64,000 nucleotides of DNA from QPJE01 sp051747745 (GTDB taxonomy: Bacteria; Bacillota; Halanaerobiia; Halanaerobiales; Halanaerobiaceae): NCBI GenBank assembly GCA_051747745.1, contig JBNJGL010000007.1:1-64000 (forward strand), written 5' to 3'. Below are positions 8,758-17,206 of this stretch, piece after piece. The position numbers were made by a program, and so were the translations under genes. The notes under the pieces were generated by a model, which made no database searches, was not told the origin of the DNA, and saw only the letters and a program-made list of their open reading frames with translations. Every line of letters starts with the position of its first letter. The stretch's first letter is position 1.

Positions 8758-9978
8758 TTGTTTAAATATATTACAGCCGGTGAGTCACATGGACCTGAAG
8801 TTACTGCAGTTGTAAAAAGTCTCCCTGCAGGATTAAAAATAGACATAGAAAAAATAAATGACGAATTGTTCCGACGCCAGCAGGGGTATGGTCGCGGTGG
8901 TCGAATGAAAATAGAGAGCGATAAGGTTAATATAACCTCAGGTCTCAGATCAGGTTTAACTCTGGGAACACCGCTGACCATGAGGATAGAAAATAAAGAC
9001 TGGAAAAACTGGCAGAAAGTAATGTCACCTGATGGCAGCAATGAAGATGCGGAAAGGCTGACAAATCCACGTCCTGGACATGCAGATCTTCCTGGAGCTT
9101 TAAAATATAATTTTAAAGATTTACGAAATGTTCTGGAAAGAGCAAGTGCCAGGGAAACGGCAGCCAGAACAGCAGTTGGAGCAGTTGCAAAACAGTTTTT
9201 GCAAGAAATGAATATTAAAATCTACAGTCATGTTGTTCAAATAGGTAATATTGTGTCTGACAGCTGGGCGGAAATTGAGAAAAAAGAAAAATTTAAAATG
9301 GAATTATCTGAAGATAATAGTAATTCGAGTGCAGAAAAAATAAAAAAATATTTTCAAAAAGTTGAAAAATCTCCTCTTCGCTGTGGCAGTGAAAATAAAA
9401 CAGAAGAAATGATAGAACTGATAAATGCCTGGCGGGCAGAAGGTGATTCGGTCGGGGGAGTATTTGAAATAATTATAAGAAATATGCCTGTCGGAGTTGG
9501 CAGCCATGTACACTGGGATTATAAACTGGATTCTAAACTTGCTGGAGCACTTATGAGTATACAGGCAATTAAAGGTGTAGAAATAGGAGCCGGATTTACT
9601 GCCGCAGCCAGTCCAGGTTCAAAAGTACATGACGAAATTTTTTATAATAGAGAAAAAGGATTTTACAGAAACACAAATAATGCAGGCGGATTAGAAGGTG
9701 GTATCAGTAATGGAGAGGAAATTGTTCTTCGTCTGGCAATGAAGCCGATTCCTACCCTCGCTAAGCCGCTTCATACTGCTGATTTAATTACAAAAGAAGA
9801 AAGACAGGCTGCCAAAGAAAGGTCAGATGTATGTGCGGTACCTTCAGCAAGTGTAGTGGGAGAAGCAGTATCTGCAGCTGTAATCGCAGAAAGTATATGC
9901 AAAAAATTTGGTGGAGACAGCATGGAAGAAATTAAACGAAATTATAATTCTTATCTGGAGTATTTAAAAGATATTTGA
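8758..9978 (+). CDS. aroC: Chorismate synthase
   Basis: Makes chorismate from EPSP with reduced FMN. Family signatures are all present: GESHGP at about 8, RRQQGYGRGGRMKIE at about 40, RASARETAARTAVGAV at about 124, and SDVCAVPSASVVGEA near the end. At 406 residues it is slightly longer than the usual 360-390; the extra length seems to lie in a charged stretch around 180-215. Start is TTG at 8758, two bases after the tyrA stop, with SD GAAAGGAAGGG. It closes the aro operon; aroB, aroD, aroE and aroK are not in the window, so the pathway is split over the genome. Confidence 0.95.
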   Translation: MFKYITAGESHGPEVTAVVKSLPAGLKIDIEKINDELFRRQQGYGRGGRMKIESDKVNITSGLRSGLTLGTPLTMRIENKDWKNWQKVMSPDGSNEDAERLTNPRPGHADLPGALKYNFKDLRNVLERASARETAARTAVGAVAKQFLQEMNIKIYSHVVQIGNIVSDSWAEIEKKEKFKMELSEDNSNSSAEKIKKYFQKVEKSPLRCGSENKTEEMIELINAWRAEGDSVGGVFEIIIRNMPVGVGSHVHWDYKLDSKLAGALMSIQAIKGVEIGAGFTAAASPGSKVHDEIFYNREKGFYRNTNNAGGLEGGISNGEEIVLRLAMKPIPTLAKPLHTADLITKEERQAAKERSDVCAVPSASVVGEAVSAAVIAESICKKFGGDSMEEIKRNYNSYLEYLKDI

Positions 9979-10066
9979 TATTTTTATTTTATATTAATGT
10001 TTCTTCACATAATTATCACATTTTCTTTCTAAAATGGTTACAACATATGAAAGGAAGTGTTAATTA

Positions 10067-10768
10067 ATGAAAAAGTTAATCGGTGTTTCATTTTTAATAT
10101 TGTTCTTACTAGTTCCTACAGCAGTGCTGGCACAGGATTCAAATGTGGTGGCAGAAATTAATGGTGATAAGATTACAGAAGCTCAGCTTACTCAGGAAAT
10201 GAATATGAATCAGATAGTTTCGCAGTTATCAGGAATTGACCAGCAGCTGGCCCAGCTTGTAATGGAAAGTGAAGAAGGAAAAGCATTGCTGGATAAATAC
10301 AGAGAGATAAAACTGCAGGCTTTAGTAGAGAATACTTTAATTACTCAGGAAGCTCAGGATGCAGATATAGCTCTAACAGATGAAGAGAAAAATGGATTTT
10401 ACAATCAGCATAAAAATATGCTTCTTCAGAGAAATGAAATAACAGAAGAAGAATTTCAGGATACTCTGGAAAAAAGAGGTTACAGCAGTGAAACAGAATA
10501 TAAAAATGAAATAATTAATAATCCTGTTTTAAAAACAAATAAATTTTTAGAGCAAAAAGTATTTGCAGATATTGATGTAAGTGAATCTGAAATTAAAACA
10601 TTTTATGAAGAAAACAAAGAAAATTTTGCCAATAATGGGCAGGAAGTAACTTTTGAACAGGCCAAACCACAGATACAGCAGATGGTAATGAGGGCAAAAC
10701 AGCAGGAACAGTATAAGGAATTTGTTGAAAATCTAAAAGATAATGCAGATATAAAAATATACAACTAG
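10067..10768 (+). CDS. SurA/PrsA-like periplasmic chaperone, no PPIase domain
   Basis: Exported protein of 233 residues. The signal peptide is clear (MKKLIG, a hydrophobic core, then AVLAQ, cleavage near 22). It is followed by VVAEINGDKITEAQLTQEM, the usual opening of the SurA N-terminal chaperone domain. The rest is helical and rich in Gln and Glu, and ends in a C-terminal helix (TFEQAKPQIQQMVMRAKQQEQ) seen in SurA/PrsA proteins. The parvulin peptidyl-prolyl isomerase domain that normally sits between these parts is missing. In a diderm it may escort outer-membrane proteins in the periplasm; this is inference. SD AAAGGAAGTG precedes ATG, and a terminator follows. Confidence 0.72.
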   Translation: MKKLIGVSFLILFLLVPTAVLAQDSNVVAEINGDKITEAQLTQEMNMNQIVSQLSGIDQQLAQLVMESEEGKALLDKYREIKLQALVENTLITQEAQDADIALTDEEKNGFYNQHKNMLLQRNEITEEEFQDTLEKRGYSSETEYKNEIINNPVLKTNKFLEQKVFADIDVSESEIKTFYEENKENFANNGQEVTFEQAKPQIQQMVMRAKQQEQYKEFVENLKDNADIKIYN

Positions 10769-10814
10769 ACCTCCTTTTATTTTAAATAGATGAGATGTGC
10801 TCAGAATAAAGACC

Positions 10815-10846
10815 GCACCCTGACTGACAGGGTGCTTTTGTCTTTT
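10815..10846 (+). terminator. Intrinsic terminator after the SurA-like gene
   Basis: GCACCCTG (10815-10822) and CAGGGTGC (10828-10835) form a perfect 8-bp stem with loop ACTGA, followed by TTTTGTCTTTTT. Confidence 0.9.
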
Positions 10847-10954
10847 TGTGGTTTAATTAGTAAATTTTCCAGATCACAGGTGCAACTTTTAGTTCAGCTG
10901 TGATAGAATTATATTTAGAAACATTATAATGTAATATACTGGGGGTACTGAGAA

Positions 10955-11632
10955 ATGGTCAAAAAAGTTCTCGTTGTAGATGATGATGCACATATCAGAG
11001 AAATATTAAATGATTATCTGAGCTTTGAAAAATTCGAGGTTTTTCTGGCGAAAGATGCAGAAGAAGCTTCAGCAGTATTACAGCAGGAAAATATTGATAT
11101 TATGATTTTGGATATAATGCTTCCTGATGAAGATGGGTGGGAGTTCTGTCAGAGAATTAGGCCTGAATATGACATCCCCATTATTTTCCTCAGTGCAAAA
11201 GACAGATCAGTAGATAAGATTACTGGTTTAGAGCTGGGTGCAGACGATTATGTAACCAAACCGTTTAGCCCCAGAGAAATAGTGGCCAGAATAAAAGCTG
11301 TTCTGCGTAGAACTACTGATATAGATGAAGATCAAAATATATTGGAATATGAGAATCTGGTAATAAATTATGATCACCATTCTGTGACAGCAGCAGGAGA
11401 GGATATAAAGCTGACCCCTAAAGAATTTTCCCTTTTGTGGAAATTGGCGAAAAGTCCCAAGAAAGTTTTCAGCAGAGAAAGACTTTTGAAATCAATTTGG
11501 GGATATGATTTTTTTGGAGATGCAAGAACAGTAGACAGCCATATAAAATCATTGAGAAATAAGCTGGGTGATGCTGCTTCTGATTATATTAAAACTGTCT
11601 GGGGAGTTGGTTACAAATTTGATGTTAAATAA
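10955..11632 (+). CDS. OmpR/PhoB-family response regulator
   Basis: Two-component DNA-binding regulator, 225 residues. The receiver domain (about 1-118) has the acidic pocket VVDDD (D9-D11), phosphoacceptor D53 in MILDIMLPDEDG, the Ser of FLSAKD and K of YVTKPF. The C-terminal winged helix (about 130-225) has LTPKEFSLLWKLA and the recognition part RTVDSHIKSLRNKLGD...VWGVGYKF. A TATAAT -10 at 10925-10930 lies just upstream without a convincing -35. The kinase gene overlaps its end by 11 bases, so the two are a cognate pair. It resembles WalR/PhoP/ResD types, but the sequence alone does not decide the stimulus. Confidence 0.93.
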   Translation: MVKKVLVVDDDAHIREILNDYLSFEKFEVFLAKDAEEASAVLQQENIDIMILDIMLPDEDGWEFCQRIRPEYDIPIIFLSAKDRSVDKITGLELGADDYVTKPFSPREIVARIKAVLRRTTDIDEDQNILEYENLVINYDHHSVTAAGEDIKLTPKEFSLLWKLAKSPKKVFSRERLLKSIWGYDFFGDARTVDSHIKSLRNKLGDAASDYIKTVWGVGYKFDVK

Positions 11633-13385
11633 ATTTAATTTAAAAATCAATAGCCTTTTTTTAAAATTGCTGTTCAGATTTATTATTATTGCTATCATAA
11701 TTATTAATGTGTTTGGATTTTCGGTAATGTATTATATAGAAGATTTTTTTGTTTCTCAAAAAGAAAAAGAAATATTGTATAATTTGAACCAGATAAAAGA
11801 TGATCTCCACCAGCCGGTTTTAAATGATAATGACGATAGAATAAATGATATTATGAGGATGTTTTCTCGATTAAATAAAGGTCAGATTTGGCTTACAGAT
11901 TCTGAGGGAAAAATATTGAACAGTTTACCAACTCAGTCCCGTAATAATGTGGCAGTAGAGTTAATAGATGGTGTATTAGAAGGAAATATGATCAGCACTC
12001 GGGTAGAATCACAGCATTTTGAAAGGCCGATGTTATTAAATGGTATTCCTCTGACAGTGGACAGTCAAAAATATTCACTGCTGTTTTTTTCATCAGTGGA
12101 AGGTATTAACTCCAGCATTGATTATATACAAAAATTGATGCTTTACATTTCCGGTTTTTCTATTATATTAGCTGCCTTCATTTCTTTTTTCTGGTCTAAA
12201 AACATTTCTTCACCGATAGAAAAAGTCAGCAGAGCAGCTTTAAAAATAAGTGAAGGAGAATTTATAGAAGTTTCAGAGGAAAATACAACTAAAGAGCTGA
12301 GTGACCTTTCACAGAGTATCAATTATATGTCAAAGAGATTAAGAGAAAACTTAAATGAAATACTGGAAGAAAAAAACAAATTGAATTATATACTGACTGG
12401 AATGGAAGAGGGAGTTCTTGCATTAAATAATCAAAAAGAAATAATACTCGTTAATCAGTCTTTGTGCGATTTTTTTGCTTTCAAACAGGATGATCTGCTT
12501 TACAGAAATTATAATGATGTTATAAATGATAAAAAAGTTAATGACTTAATTGAGAAAACAATAAAATACAGTGATAGTTTTGTGGAAGAATTCAAACTCG
12601 AAAATAAGAATAAAACAAAATATTTTTTAATACACAGTACAGCTATTTTTAATGAGCAGACATTCTGGGGAGTTGTTCTCATTTTTCAGGATATAAGTGA
12701 ACGGTGGAGATTCGAAAAACTGCAGACAAATTTTGTTGCAAATGTGTCACACGAATTAAAAACTCCTCTTTCTTCAATAAGAGGAGCTGCGGAAGTAATG
12801 TTTGATGGTGCAGTAACTTCAGAAAAAGGCAGAAAAAAATATTTAGCAATGATAATTGAAGAATCTTTACGCCTGGAAAAAATGGTAAATAATATACTGG
12901 ATTTATCAGAACTTAAGGAAAAATCCAGTCTCAATGCTGAAGAAATTGATATTTCAAAATTTATCACTTCTACCATTAATTCTTATATGAGTTTGTATAA
13001 AGTGAACCAGAAAATAGATTTAGATATTGAAAAAAATATAAGAGCAGAAATTAATAAAAAGAGAATTAAAAGAGTAATATTTAATTTATTAGAAAATGCG
13101 GTAAAATATTCTCCGGATGATGGTGTGATAACAGTGTCTCTTAAACATAAAAAGGGAAAAATAAAATTTTCTGTAAAAGATCAGGGACCTGGTGTGCCAG
13201 AAGACGAAAAAGATAATATCTGGGAGAGATTTTATAAAATAAATAATAGTGAGTCAAATAAAAAGAAATCTGGGAGAGGATTAGGTCTTGCAATTGTTAA
13301 AGATATAATAGAACTTCACGGTGGAGAAGTATATCAGCGGAATCTGGCCTCAGGAGGTTCAGATTTTGGATTTTTCTTAAAATAA
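11622..13385 (+). CDS. Sensor histidine kinase (HAMP-PAS-HisKA-HATPase)
   Basis: Membrane sensor kinase, about 587 residues from the ATG at 11622, which overlaps the end of the regulator gene; the open frame extends further back but runs inside that gene. In order: TM1 (about 12-35), an extracytoplasmic sensor loop of roughly 125 residues, TM2 (about 170-190), HAMP, a PAS domain around 250-355, and the phosphoacceptor H377 in NVSHELKTPLSS. The ATP-binding domain follows, with N-box NLLENAVKYSP, G1 DQGPGVP and G2 GRGLGLAIVKDIIELHGG. The architecture is that of WalK/PhoR. There is no SD at ideal spacing, consistent with translational coupling to the regulator. Confidence 0.92.
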   Translation: MLNKFNLKINSLFLKLLFRFIIIAIIIINVFGFSVMYYIEDFFVSQKEKEILYNLNQIKDDLHQPVLNDNDDRINDIMRMFSRLNKGQIWLTDSEGKILNSLPTQSRNNVAVELIDGVLEGNMISTRVESQHFERPMLLNGIPLTVDSQKYSLLFFSSVEGINSSIDYIQKLMLYISGFSIILAAFISFFWSKNISSPIEKVSRAALKISEGEFIEVSEENTTKELSDLSQSINYMSKRLRENLNEILEEKNKLNYILTGMEEGVLALNNQKEIILVNQSLCDFFAFKQDDLLYRNYNDVINDKKVNDLIEKTIKYSDSFVEEFKLENKNKTKYFLIHSTAIFNEQTFWGVVLIFQDISERWRFEKLQTNFVANVSHELKTPLSSIRGAAEVMFDGAVTSEKGRKKYLAMIIEESLRLEKMVNNILDLSELKEKSSLNAEEIDISKFITSTINSYMSLYKVNQKIDLDIEKNIRAEINKKRIKRVIFNLLENAVKYSPDDGVITVSLKHKKGKIKFSVKDQGPGVPEDEKDNIWERFYKINNSESNKKKSGRGLGLAIVKDIIELHGGEVYQRNLASGGSDFGFFLK

Positions 13386-13453
13386 TTTCATAAATATTTC
13401 ACAATTAGTGTGTAAAATCAAGTTAAACAATGATTTAGGAGGAAAATTCAGCA

Positions 13454-13636
13454 ATGAAAGCCTGGCAGATTGTTTTACTAATATTTTTGATATTAATATT
13501 TATGCTGATCTTTTTTAATATTTTTAATCAACCAGAATCAGCAAATGAAGGAGAAACACTTTTTGAGGAAGAAGAAACAGAAAACCCCTTTATGAATGGA
13601 GAGACACACCAACCTTCGACTGATGGAAGCAGCTGA
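13454..13636 (+). CDS. Small single-pass membrane protein, unknown function
   Basis: A 60-residue open frame with strong SD AGGAGG ten bases before ATG. It has one N-terminal hydrophobic segment (residues 4-25, almost all Ile, Leu and Phe) followed by an acidic, Ser/Thr-rich tail (EGETLFEEEETENPF). It lies 68 bases after the histidine kinase and ends before a terminator, so it is probably co-transcribed with the two-component genes. Small membrane proteins next to sensor kinases often modulate them, but nothing in the sequence proves this. I do not recognise the family. Confidence 0.6.
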   Translation: MKAWQIVLLIFLILIFMLIFFNIFNQPESANEGETLFEEEETENPFMNGETHQPSTDGSS

Positions 13637-13698
13637 TAAATATTTTATTAGATGGAATTAGCTCTCAATAAATTTAATACTCCTTAACCCTCTTTGGG

Positions 13699-13724
13699 CC
13701 CGGTCTTATTGAAGACCGGGTTTG
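13699..13724 (+). terminator. Probable intrinsic terminator after the two-component genes
   Basis: CCCGGTCT (13699-13706) pairs perfectly with AGACCGGG (13713-13720). The following T run is short (TTTG), so termination strength is uncertain. Confidence 0.65.
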
Positions 13725-13743
13725 AATTATTTACAATATGTGA

Positions 13744-13799
13744 ATTTTTTCATTTGTACCGGGTACGAATAAGGGTTTTCGTACCCGGTACGAAAAACG
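13744..13799. repeat. Palindromic intergenic element, copy 1 (GTACCSGGTAC pair)
   Basis: Two copies of an 11-bp near-palindrome, GTACCGGGTAC (13756-13766) and GTACCCGGTAC (13781-13791), face each other to form a larger hairpin (arms 13753-13769 and 13778-13794, loop 8). The left flank ATTTTTTCA is shared with a second element at 34379, so this is a dispersed element and not a chance hairpin. It sits between a terminator and the promoter region of the M18 aminopeptidase gene. It could be an operator pair or a REP-like structure. Confidence 0.75.
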
Positions 13800-13818
13800 A
13801 AAAATGTAGTGGAATAAC

Positions 13819-13847
13819 TTAAAATTTTTATTTTATCCTGATATAAT
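13819..13847 (+). promoter_or_regulatory. Possible promoter of the M18 aminopeptidase gene
   Basis: TATAAT at 13842-13847 with a weak -35 TTAAAA at 13819-13824 (17-bp spacer), 39 bases before the gene. The only support is the match itself and its position just after the palindromic element. Confidence 0.4.
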
Positions 13848-13885
13848 AAAAAGGATAGTAATATAGAATAAGAGGGGGAAGATAG

Positions 13886-15277
13886 ATGAGTGAAGAAAAG
13901 AAAGGTTATGAAGCAAAAAATGCCTGGCTGGAGATGGGAGAAGACGAAAGAGAAGAAGTTTTTGCCTTTAATAGAGAATATGCTGATTTTTTGACGGAGA
14001 ATAAAACAGAAAGAGAATTTGCCAGTGCTTCGATAGAGAAGCTCAGGGCAGCTGGATTTAAAAACATAGATGAATACAAAGAACTAAAAACAGGAGATAA
14101 AGTTTATATGGTCAACCGCTCTCGTGCGCTGATGGCTGCAGTAATAGGTGAGGAAGATCTGCAGAAAGGGTTAAAAATAGTTGGTGCACATATTGATTCA
14201 CCGCGCCTTGATCTTAAACCAAATCCTCTTTATGAAGACGGAGAACTGGCCATGTTTAAAACTCATTATTATGGTGGAGTAAAGAAATATCAGTGGGTTA
14301 CAATGCCGCTCGCACTGCATGGGGTTGTGATAAAAGAAGATGGCTCAAAAATAGAAATAAAAATTGGGGAGAAGGATGACGACCCAATATTTTTTATTAG
14401 TGATGTACTGCCTCATTTAGGTAAAAAACAGATGGAAAAGAAGATGAGTGAAGGTATAACTGGAGAAAAATTAAATGTAGTTATAGGCAGTATTCCTGTT
14501 AATGATGAAGATGCAAAAAAGAAAGTAAAAACAGCACTACTTGATCGCCTGGAAAAAGAATATAATATTACAGGTGAAGATTTTATAAGTGCAGATCTGC
14601 AGATAGTCCCAGCATTTAAAACAAGGGATGCTGGTTTTGATAGAGGTCTGCTGGCAGGTTATGGACACGATGACCGTGTCTGCAGTTATACAGCTCTCGA
14701 GGCAGTTATGGATATCAATAATCCTAAGTATACAGCTGCAATTCTGCTGATGGATCGAGAAGAAGTTGGCAGTATGGGCAGTACAGGTATGCAGTCACAT
14801 TTCTTTGAAGATCAGGTAGCCGAAATGGTGGATCTTTATTATGATGAATACAGTGAACTTCTTTTAAGAAGGGTACTGCAGAACTCCAGAGTTTTATCTG
14901 CTGATGTAAATGCCGCTTATGATCCTGATTTTGCAGAAGTTTATGCAGAACATAATTCTGCCTATTTAGGAAAAGGAGTTGTTATTTCTAAATATACTGG
15001 CTCCAGAGGAAAGGCTGGTGCATCTGAGGCAAGCGCAGAATTTATGGGAGAAGTAAGAAGCCTGTTTAATGAGGCTGGAGTTTACTGGCAGATAGCAGAA
15101 CTGGGTAAAGTAGATGAAGGTGGTGGTGGAACAATAGCTCAATTTTTGGCCAACTATAATATGGATGTTGTAGATTGTGGGCCAGCGGTTATGTCTATGC
15201 ACTCACCTTATGAAGTTGTCAGTAAAGCAGATGTATACCACACATATCTCGGCTACAGTGTATTTTTGGAAAAATAA
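13886..15277 (+). CDS. M18-family zinc aminopeptidase
   Basis: Cytoplasmic metallo-aminopeptidase of family M18, which removes N-terminal residues (aspartyl or neutral, depending on the subgroup) from peptides. The 463 residues are full length. Metal and catalytic motifs appear in order: GAHIDSPRLDLKP (His ligand and nearby Asp), YGHDDRVCSYTALEA (bridging Asp), DREEVGSMGSTGMQS (general-base Glu and metal Glu), and MHSPYEVVSKAD (last His ligand). Family members form dodecamers. It is a single-gene unit, with SD GAGGGGGAAG, a possible promoter just upstream and a hairpin after it. Exact residue preference cannot be told from sequence. Confidence 0.92.
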   Translation: MSEEKKGYEAKNAWLEMGEDEREEVFAFNREYADFLTENKTEREFASASIEKLRAAGFKNIDEYKELKTGDKVYMVNRSRALMAAVIGEEDLQKGLKIVGAHIDSPRLDLKPNPLYEDGELAMFKTHYYGGVKKYQWVTMPLALHGVVIKEDGSKIEIKIGEKDDDPIFFISDVLPHLGKKQMEKKMSEGITGEKLNVVIGSIPVNDEDAKKKVKTALLDRLEKEYNITGEDFISADLQIVPAFKTRDAGFDRGLLAGYGHDDRVCSYTALEAVMDINNPKYTAAILLMDREEVGSMGSTGMQSHFFEDQVAEMVDLYYDEYSELLLRRVLQNSRVLSADVNAAYDPDFAEVYAEHNSAYLGKGVVISKYTGSRGKAGASEASAEFMGEVRSLFNEAGVYWQIAELGKVDEGGGGTIAQFLANYNMDVVDCGPAVMSMHSPYEVVSKADVYHTYLGYSVFLEK

Positions 15278-15310
15278 GGTATCAATATCTAAAAAGAAAT
15301 ATTATTTTTT

Positions 15311-15350
15311 TTTAAGACATCGGTATTTCCAGCGGTGTCTTAAATTATTT
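15311..15350 (+). terminator. Probable terminator after the aminopeptidase gene
   Basis: TTTAAGACATCG (15311-15322) pairs with CGGTGTCTTAAA (15333-15344) with one wobble. Its right side is A/T rich (AATTATTTTC) and its left side starts from a long T run, so it may also act on the opposite strand. Confidence 0.65.
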
Positions 15351-15482
15351 TCATTTGATTTGATAATAATTTAATGAAATGTTAATTACTTAACTTCAAT
15401 AAATACTATATCGTATATAATAGATATTGTAAATCGGATTATTCCGATATTTTTTATGAATAAAACTAGGGAGTGATATTTG

Positions 15483-16148
15483 ATGGCTAAAATTGATCAG
15501 GAAGAAAAAAATAAAATTAAAGAACTTTTTCAGGAGAACCTTAAAGATGAAGTTAAGTTATACTTTTTCAGTAAAGAAGGTGAGTGTCAGTACTGTGAGG
15601 ACACAGAGCAAATTTTAACTGAGATTACAGAACTGGACAGCAGAGTAACAATGGAAAAAAATATGCTTGACAGTGATAAAGCAGCAGAAATGAATATAGA
15701 TCGTGCACCGGCAACTATTTTTTACGATGCTGATGGTAATGATACAGGAGTACATTTTTATGGAATTCCTTCAGGCTATGAATTTACAACACTGGTAGAA
15801 GATATTCTGGATACATCCAATAGAGATAGAATTGATCTTTCTGCAGATATGAAAGAGCAGATTAAAGAAATAGATCAGGATGTTCTTCTCCAGGTATTTA
15901 TAACACCTACCTGTCCTTACTGTCCTCGTGCAGTTAGGGTAGCACACCAGATGGCACTGCTGAATCCTAAAATTAGAGGAGAAATGGTGGAGGCTATAGA
16001 ATTTCAGGAACTTTCTTCACAGTTTGATGTATCTGGAGTTCCTAAAACAGTTATCAACTCCGGTGCAGCTGAACAGGTTGGAGCAGTACCGGCAAAAACC
16101 ATAATTAAAAAAGTAAGAAAAGCACTTGAACAAGAAGCTGCTGTATAA
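15483..16148 (+). CDS. Two-domain protein disulfide oxidoreductase (glutaredoxin-like, PDO type)
   Basis: Cytoplasmic thiol-disulfide oxidoreductase made of two tandem thioredoxin folds, 221 residues from ATG 15483 (SD GGGAG; the frame extends one TTG codon upstream). The N-terminal domain carries C35-Q-Y-C38 and the C-terminal domain C144-P-Y-C147 in TPTCPYCPRA; each is followed by the cis-Pro region (RAPATIFYD and GVPKTVINS). This is the PDO architecture known from thermophiles and many anaerobes. A thioredoxin gene lies 41 bases downstream and is probably co-transcribed, so the pair may share electrons from a thioredoxin reductase encoded elsewhere. Confidence 0.88.
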   Translation: MAKIDQEEKNKIKELFQENLKDEVKLYFFSKEGECQYCEDTEQILTEITELDSRVTMEKNMLDSDKAAEMNIDRAPATIFYDADGNDTGVHFYGIPSGYEFTTLVEDILDTSNRDRIDLSADMKEQIKEIDQDVLLQVFITPTCPYCPRAVRVAHQMALLNPKIRGEMVEAIEFQELSSQFDVSGVPKTVINSGAAEQVGAVPAKTIIKKVRKALEQEAAV

Positions 16149-16189
16149 GCAGAATAATTTAATATAATTATCAAGGGGGAAATTTTAAA

Positions 16190-16510
16190 ATGAGCAAACC
16201 AAAAAAAGTAACAGATGGAAACTTCAGCAGAGAGGTATTAAAATCAGATAAACCAGTACTGGTTGACTTCTGGGCAGAATGGTGTGGACCATGTAAAATG
16301 GTAGCTCCTGTTGTAGAAGGAATTGCAAAAGAACACAGTGAAGATATTAAAGTATGTAAGCTGAATGTTGATGACAATCAGTCAACTGCAGCCAGATATG
16401 GAATTATGAGTATTCCAACTATGATGGTTTTCGAAGATGGAAAAGTTAAAGATAAGCTTGTTGGTTATATGCCAAAAGGTAAACTTGTCAGTAAACTCGG
16501 CTTAAAATAG
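16190..16510 (+). CDS. trxA: Thioredoxin
   Basis: Classical small thioredoxin, 106 residues, with the active site W31-C32-G-P-C35 in FWAEWCGPCKMVAP and the conserved cis-Pro segment SIPTMMVFEDG. It reduces protein disulfides in the cytoplasm. SD AAGGGGGAAA precedes ATG. It follows the two-domain oxidoreductase closely and is followed by a terminator, making a two-gene redox unit. No thioredoxin reductase gene is present in the window. Confidence 0.96.
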   Translation: MSKPKKVTDGNFSREVLKSDKPVLVDFWAEWCGPCKMVAPVVEGIAKEHSEDIKVCKLNVDDNQSTAARYGIMSIPTMMVFEDGKVKDKLVGYMPKGKLVSKLGLK

Positions 16511-16591
16511 ATTGTAAAATTTAAACTTAATTTGTAAACTAACACAAACGAAAAATAGAATTTAATGTAATGTCTGGATAAACAGTTCACT

Positions 16592-16629
16592 AAATGGTAG
16601 AGGGAATTATCTCTTTGCCATTTTTTTAT
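16592..16629 (+). terminator. Intrinsic terminator after trxA
   Basis: AAATGG (16592-16597) pairs with CCATTT (16618-16623), with additional inner AGAG/CTCT pairing, followed by TTTTTATT. Confidence 0.8.
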
Positions 16630-16729
16630 TGAATTGTATAATTAAAATGTGTGGATTTTTATGATTAATCCTGTAAAAAATAAAATATTTATGATAAAAT
16701 AAGGGTTGATGAAAAGAGGAGGGATTTTC

Positions 16730-17137
16730 TTGCAGCGTTTATTGATAATCTACACACCTGATGATAATCTCAAAAAGATGGCAGAGGGGTTAAAGACAGG
16801 TGCAGAGGAGGCAGGTTTTCAGGTTGATATGGTAAATACGGCAGATGATGGGACAGGAGTCTCCTTTTTTCCGTATGATCTGATAGCTGCAGGAAGTCCA
16901 ACAAAAGGTATTTTTAGAGGTAAAATAGACAGCTCGCTGGGTGAATTTTTATCAAAGTCTAAACGCACACTTGGCAAAGAAGCAGTAGCTTTTGTAACTC
17001 CCGGTTTTTTTGCTACCCGTAAAGCTCTAAAAAATGTAATGTCTTTACTGGAAAAAGAAGGTTGTGTGGTAAAGAATTTTTTTGAAGCTAAAGATTATGA
17101 AACATCAGTAAAATTTGGCGAAAATCTTAAATTATAA
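16730..17137 (+). CDS. Flavodoxin-fold protein
   Basis: A 135-residue protein from TTG 16730, chosen because SD AGGAGGG ends 7 bases before it; the longer frame from 16706 has no SD. The pattern LLIIYTPDDNLKKMAEGLKTGAEEAGFQVDMV followed by DLIAAGSPTKGIFRGKI fits a flavodoxin-like alpha/beta fold. The FMN phosphate loop (normally S/T-x-T-G-x-T) is degenerate: YTPDDN. It may bind flavin poorly or bind another ligand. It is a single gene between two terminators, so context gives no partner. Confidence 0.65.
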   Translation: MQRLLIIYTPDDNLKKMAEGLKTGAEEAGFQVDMVNTADDGTGVSFFPYDLIAAGSPTKGIFRGKIDSSLGEFLSKSKRTLGKEAVAFVTPGFFATRKALKNVMSLLEKEGCVVKNFFEAKDYETSVKFGENLKL

Positions 17138-17149
17138 AAGACTGAAACA

Positions 17150-17178
17150 GTCACAGTTTATTTTGCTGTGGCTTTTTG
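17150..17178 (+). terminator. Probable terminator after the flavodoxin-fold gene
   Basis: GTCACAG (17150-17156) pairs with CTGTGGC (17166-17172), with one wobble, followed by TTTTTG. Confidence 0.65.
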
Positions 17179-17206
17179 AAATTATTAGATAATATGGAGT
17201 GAAATA

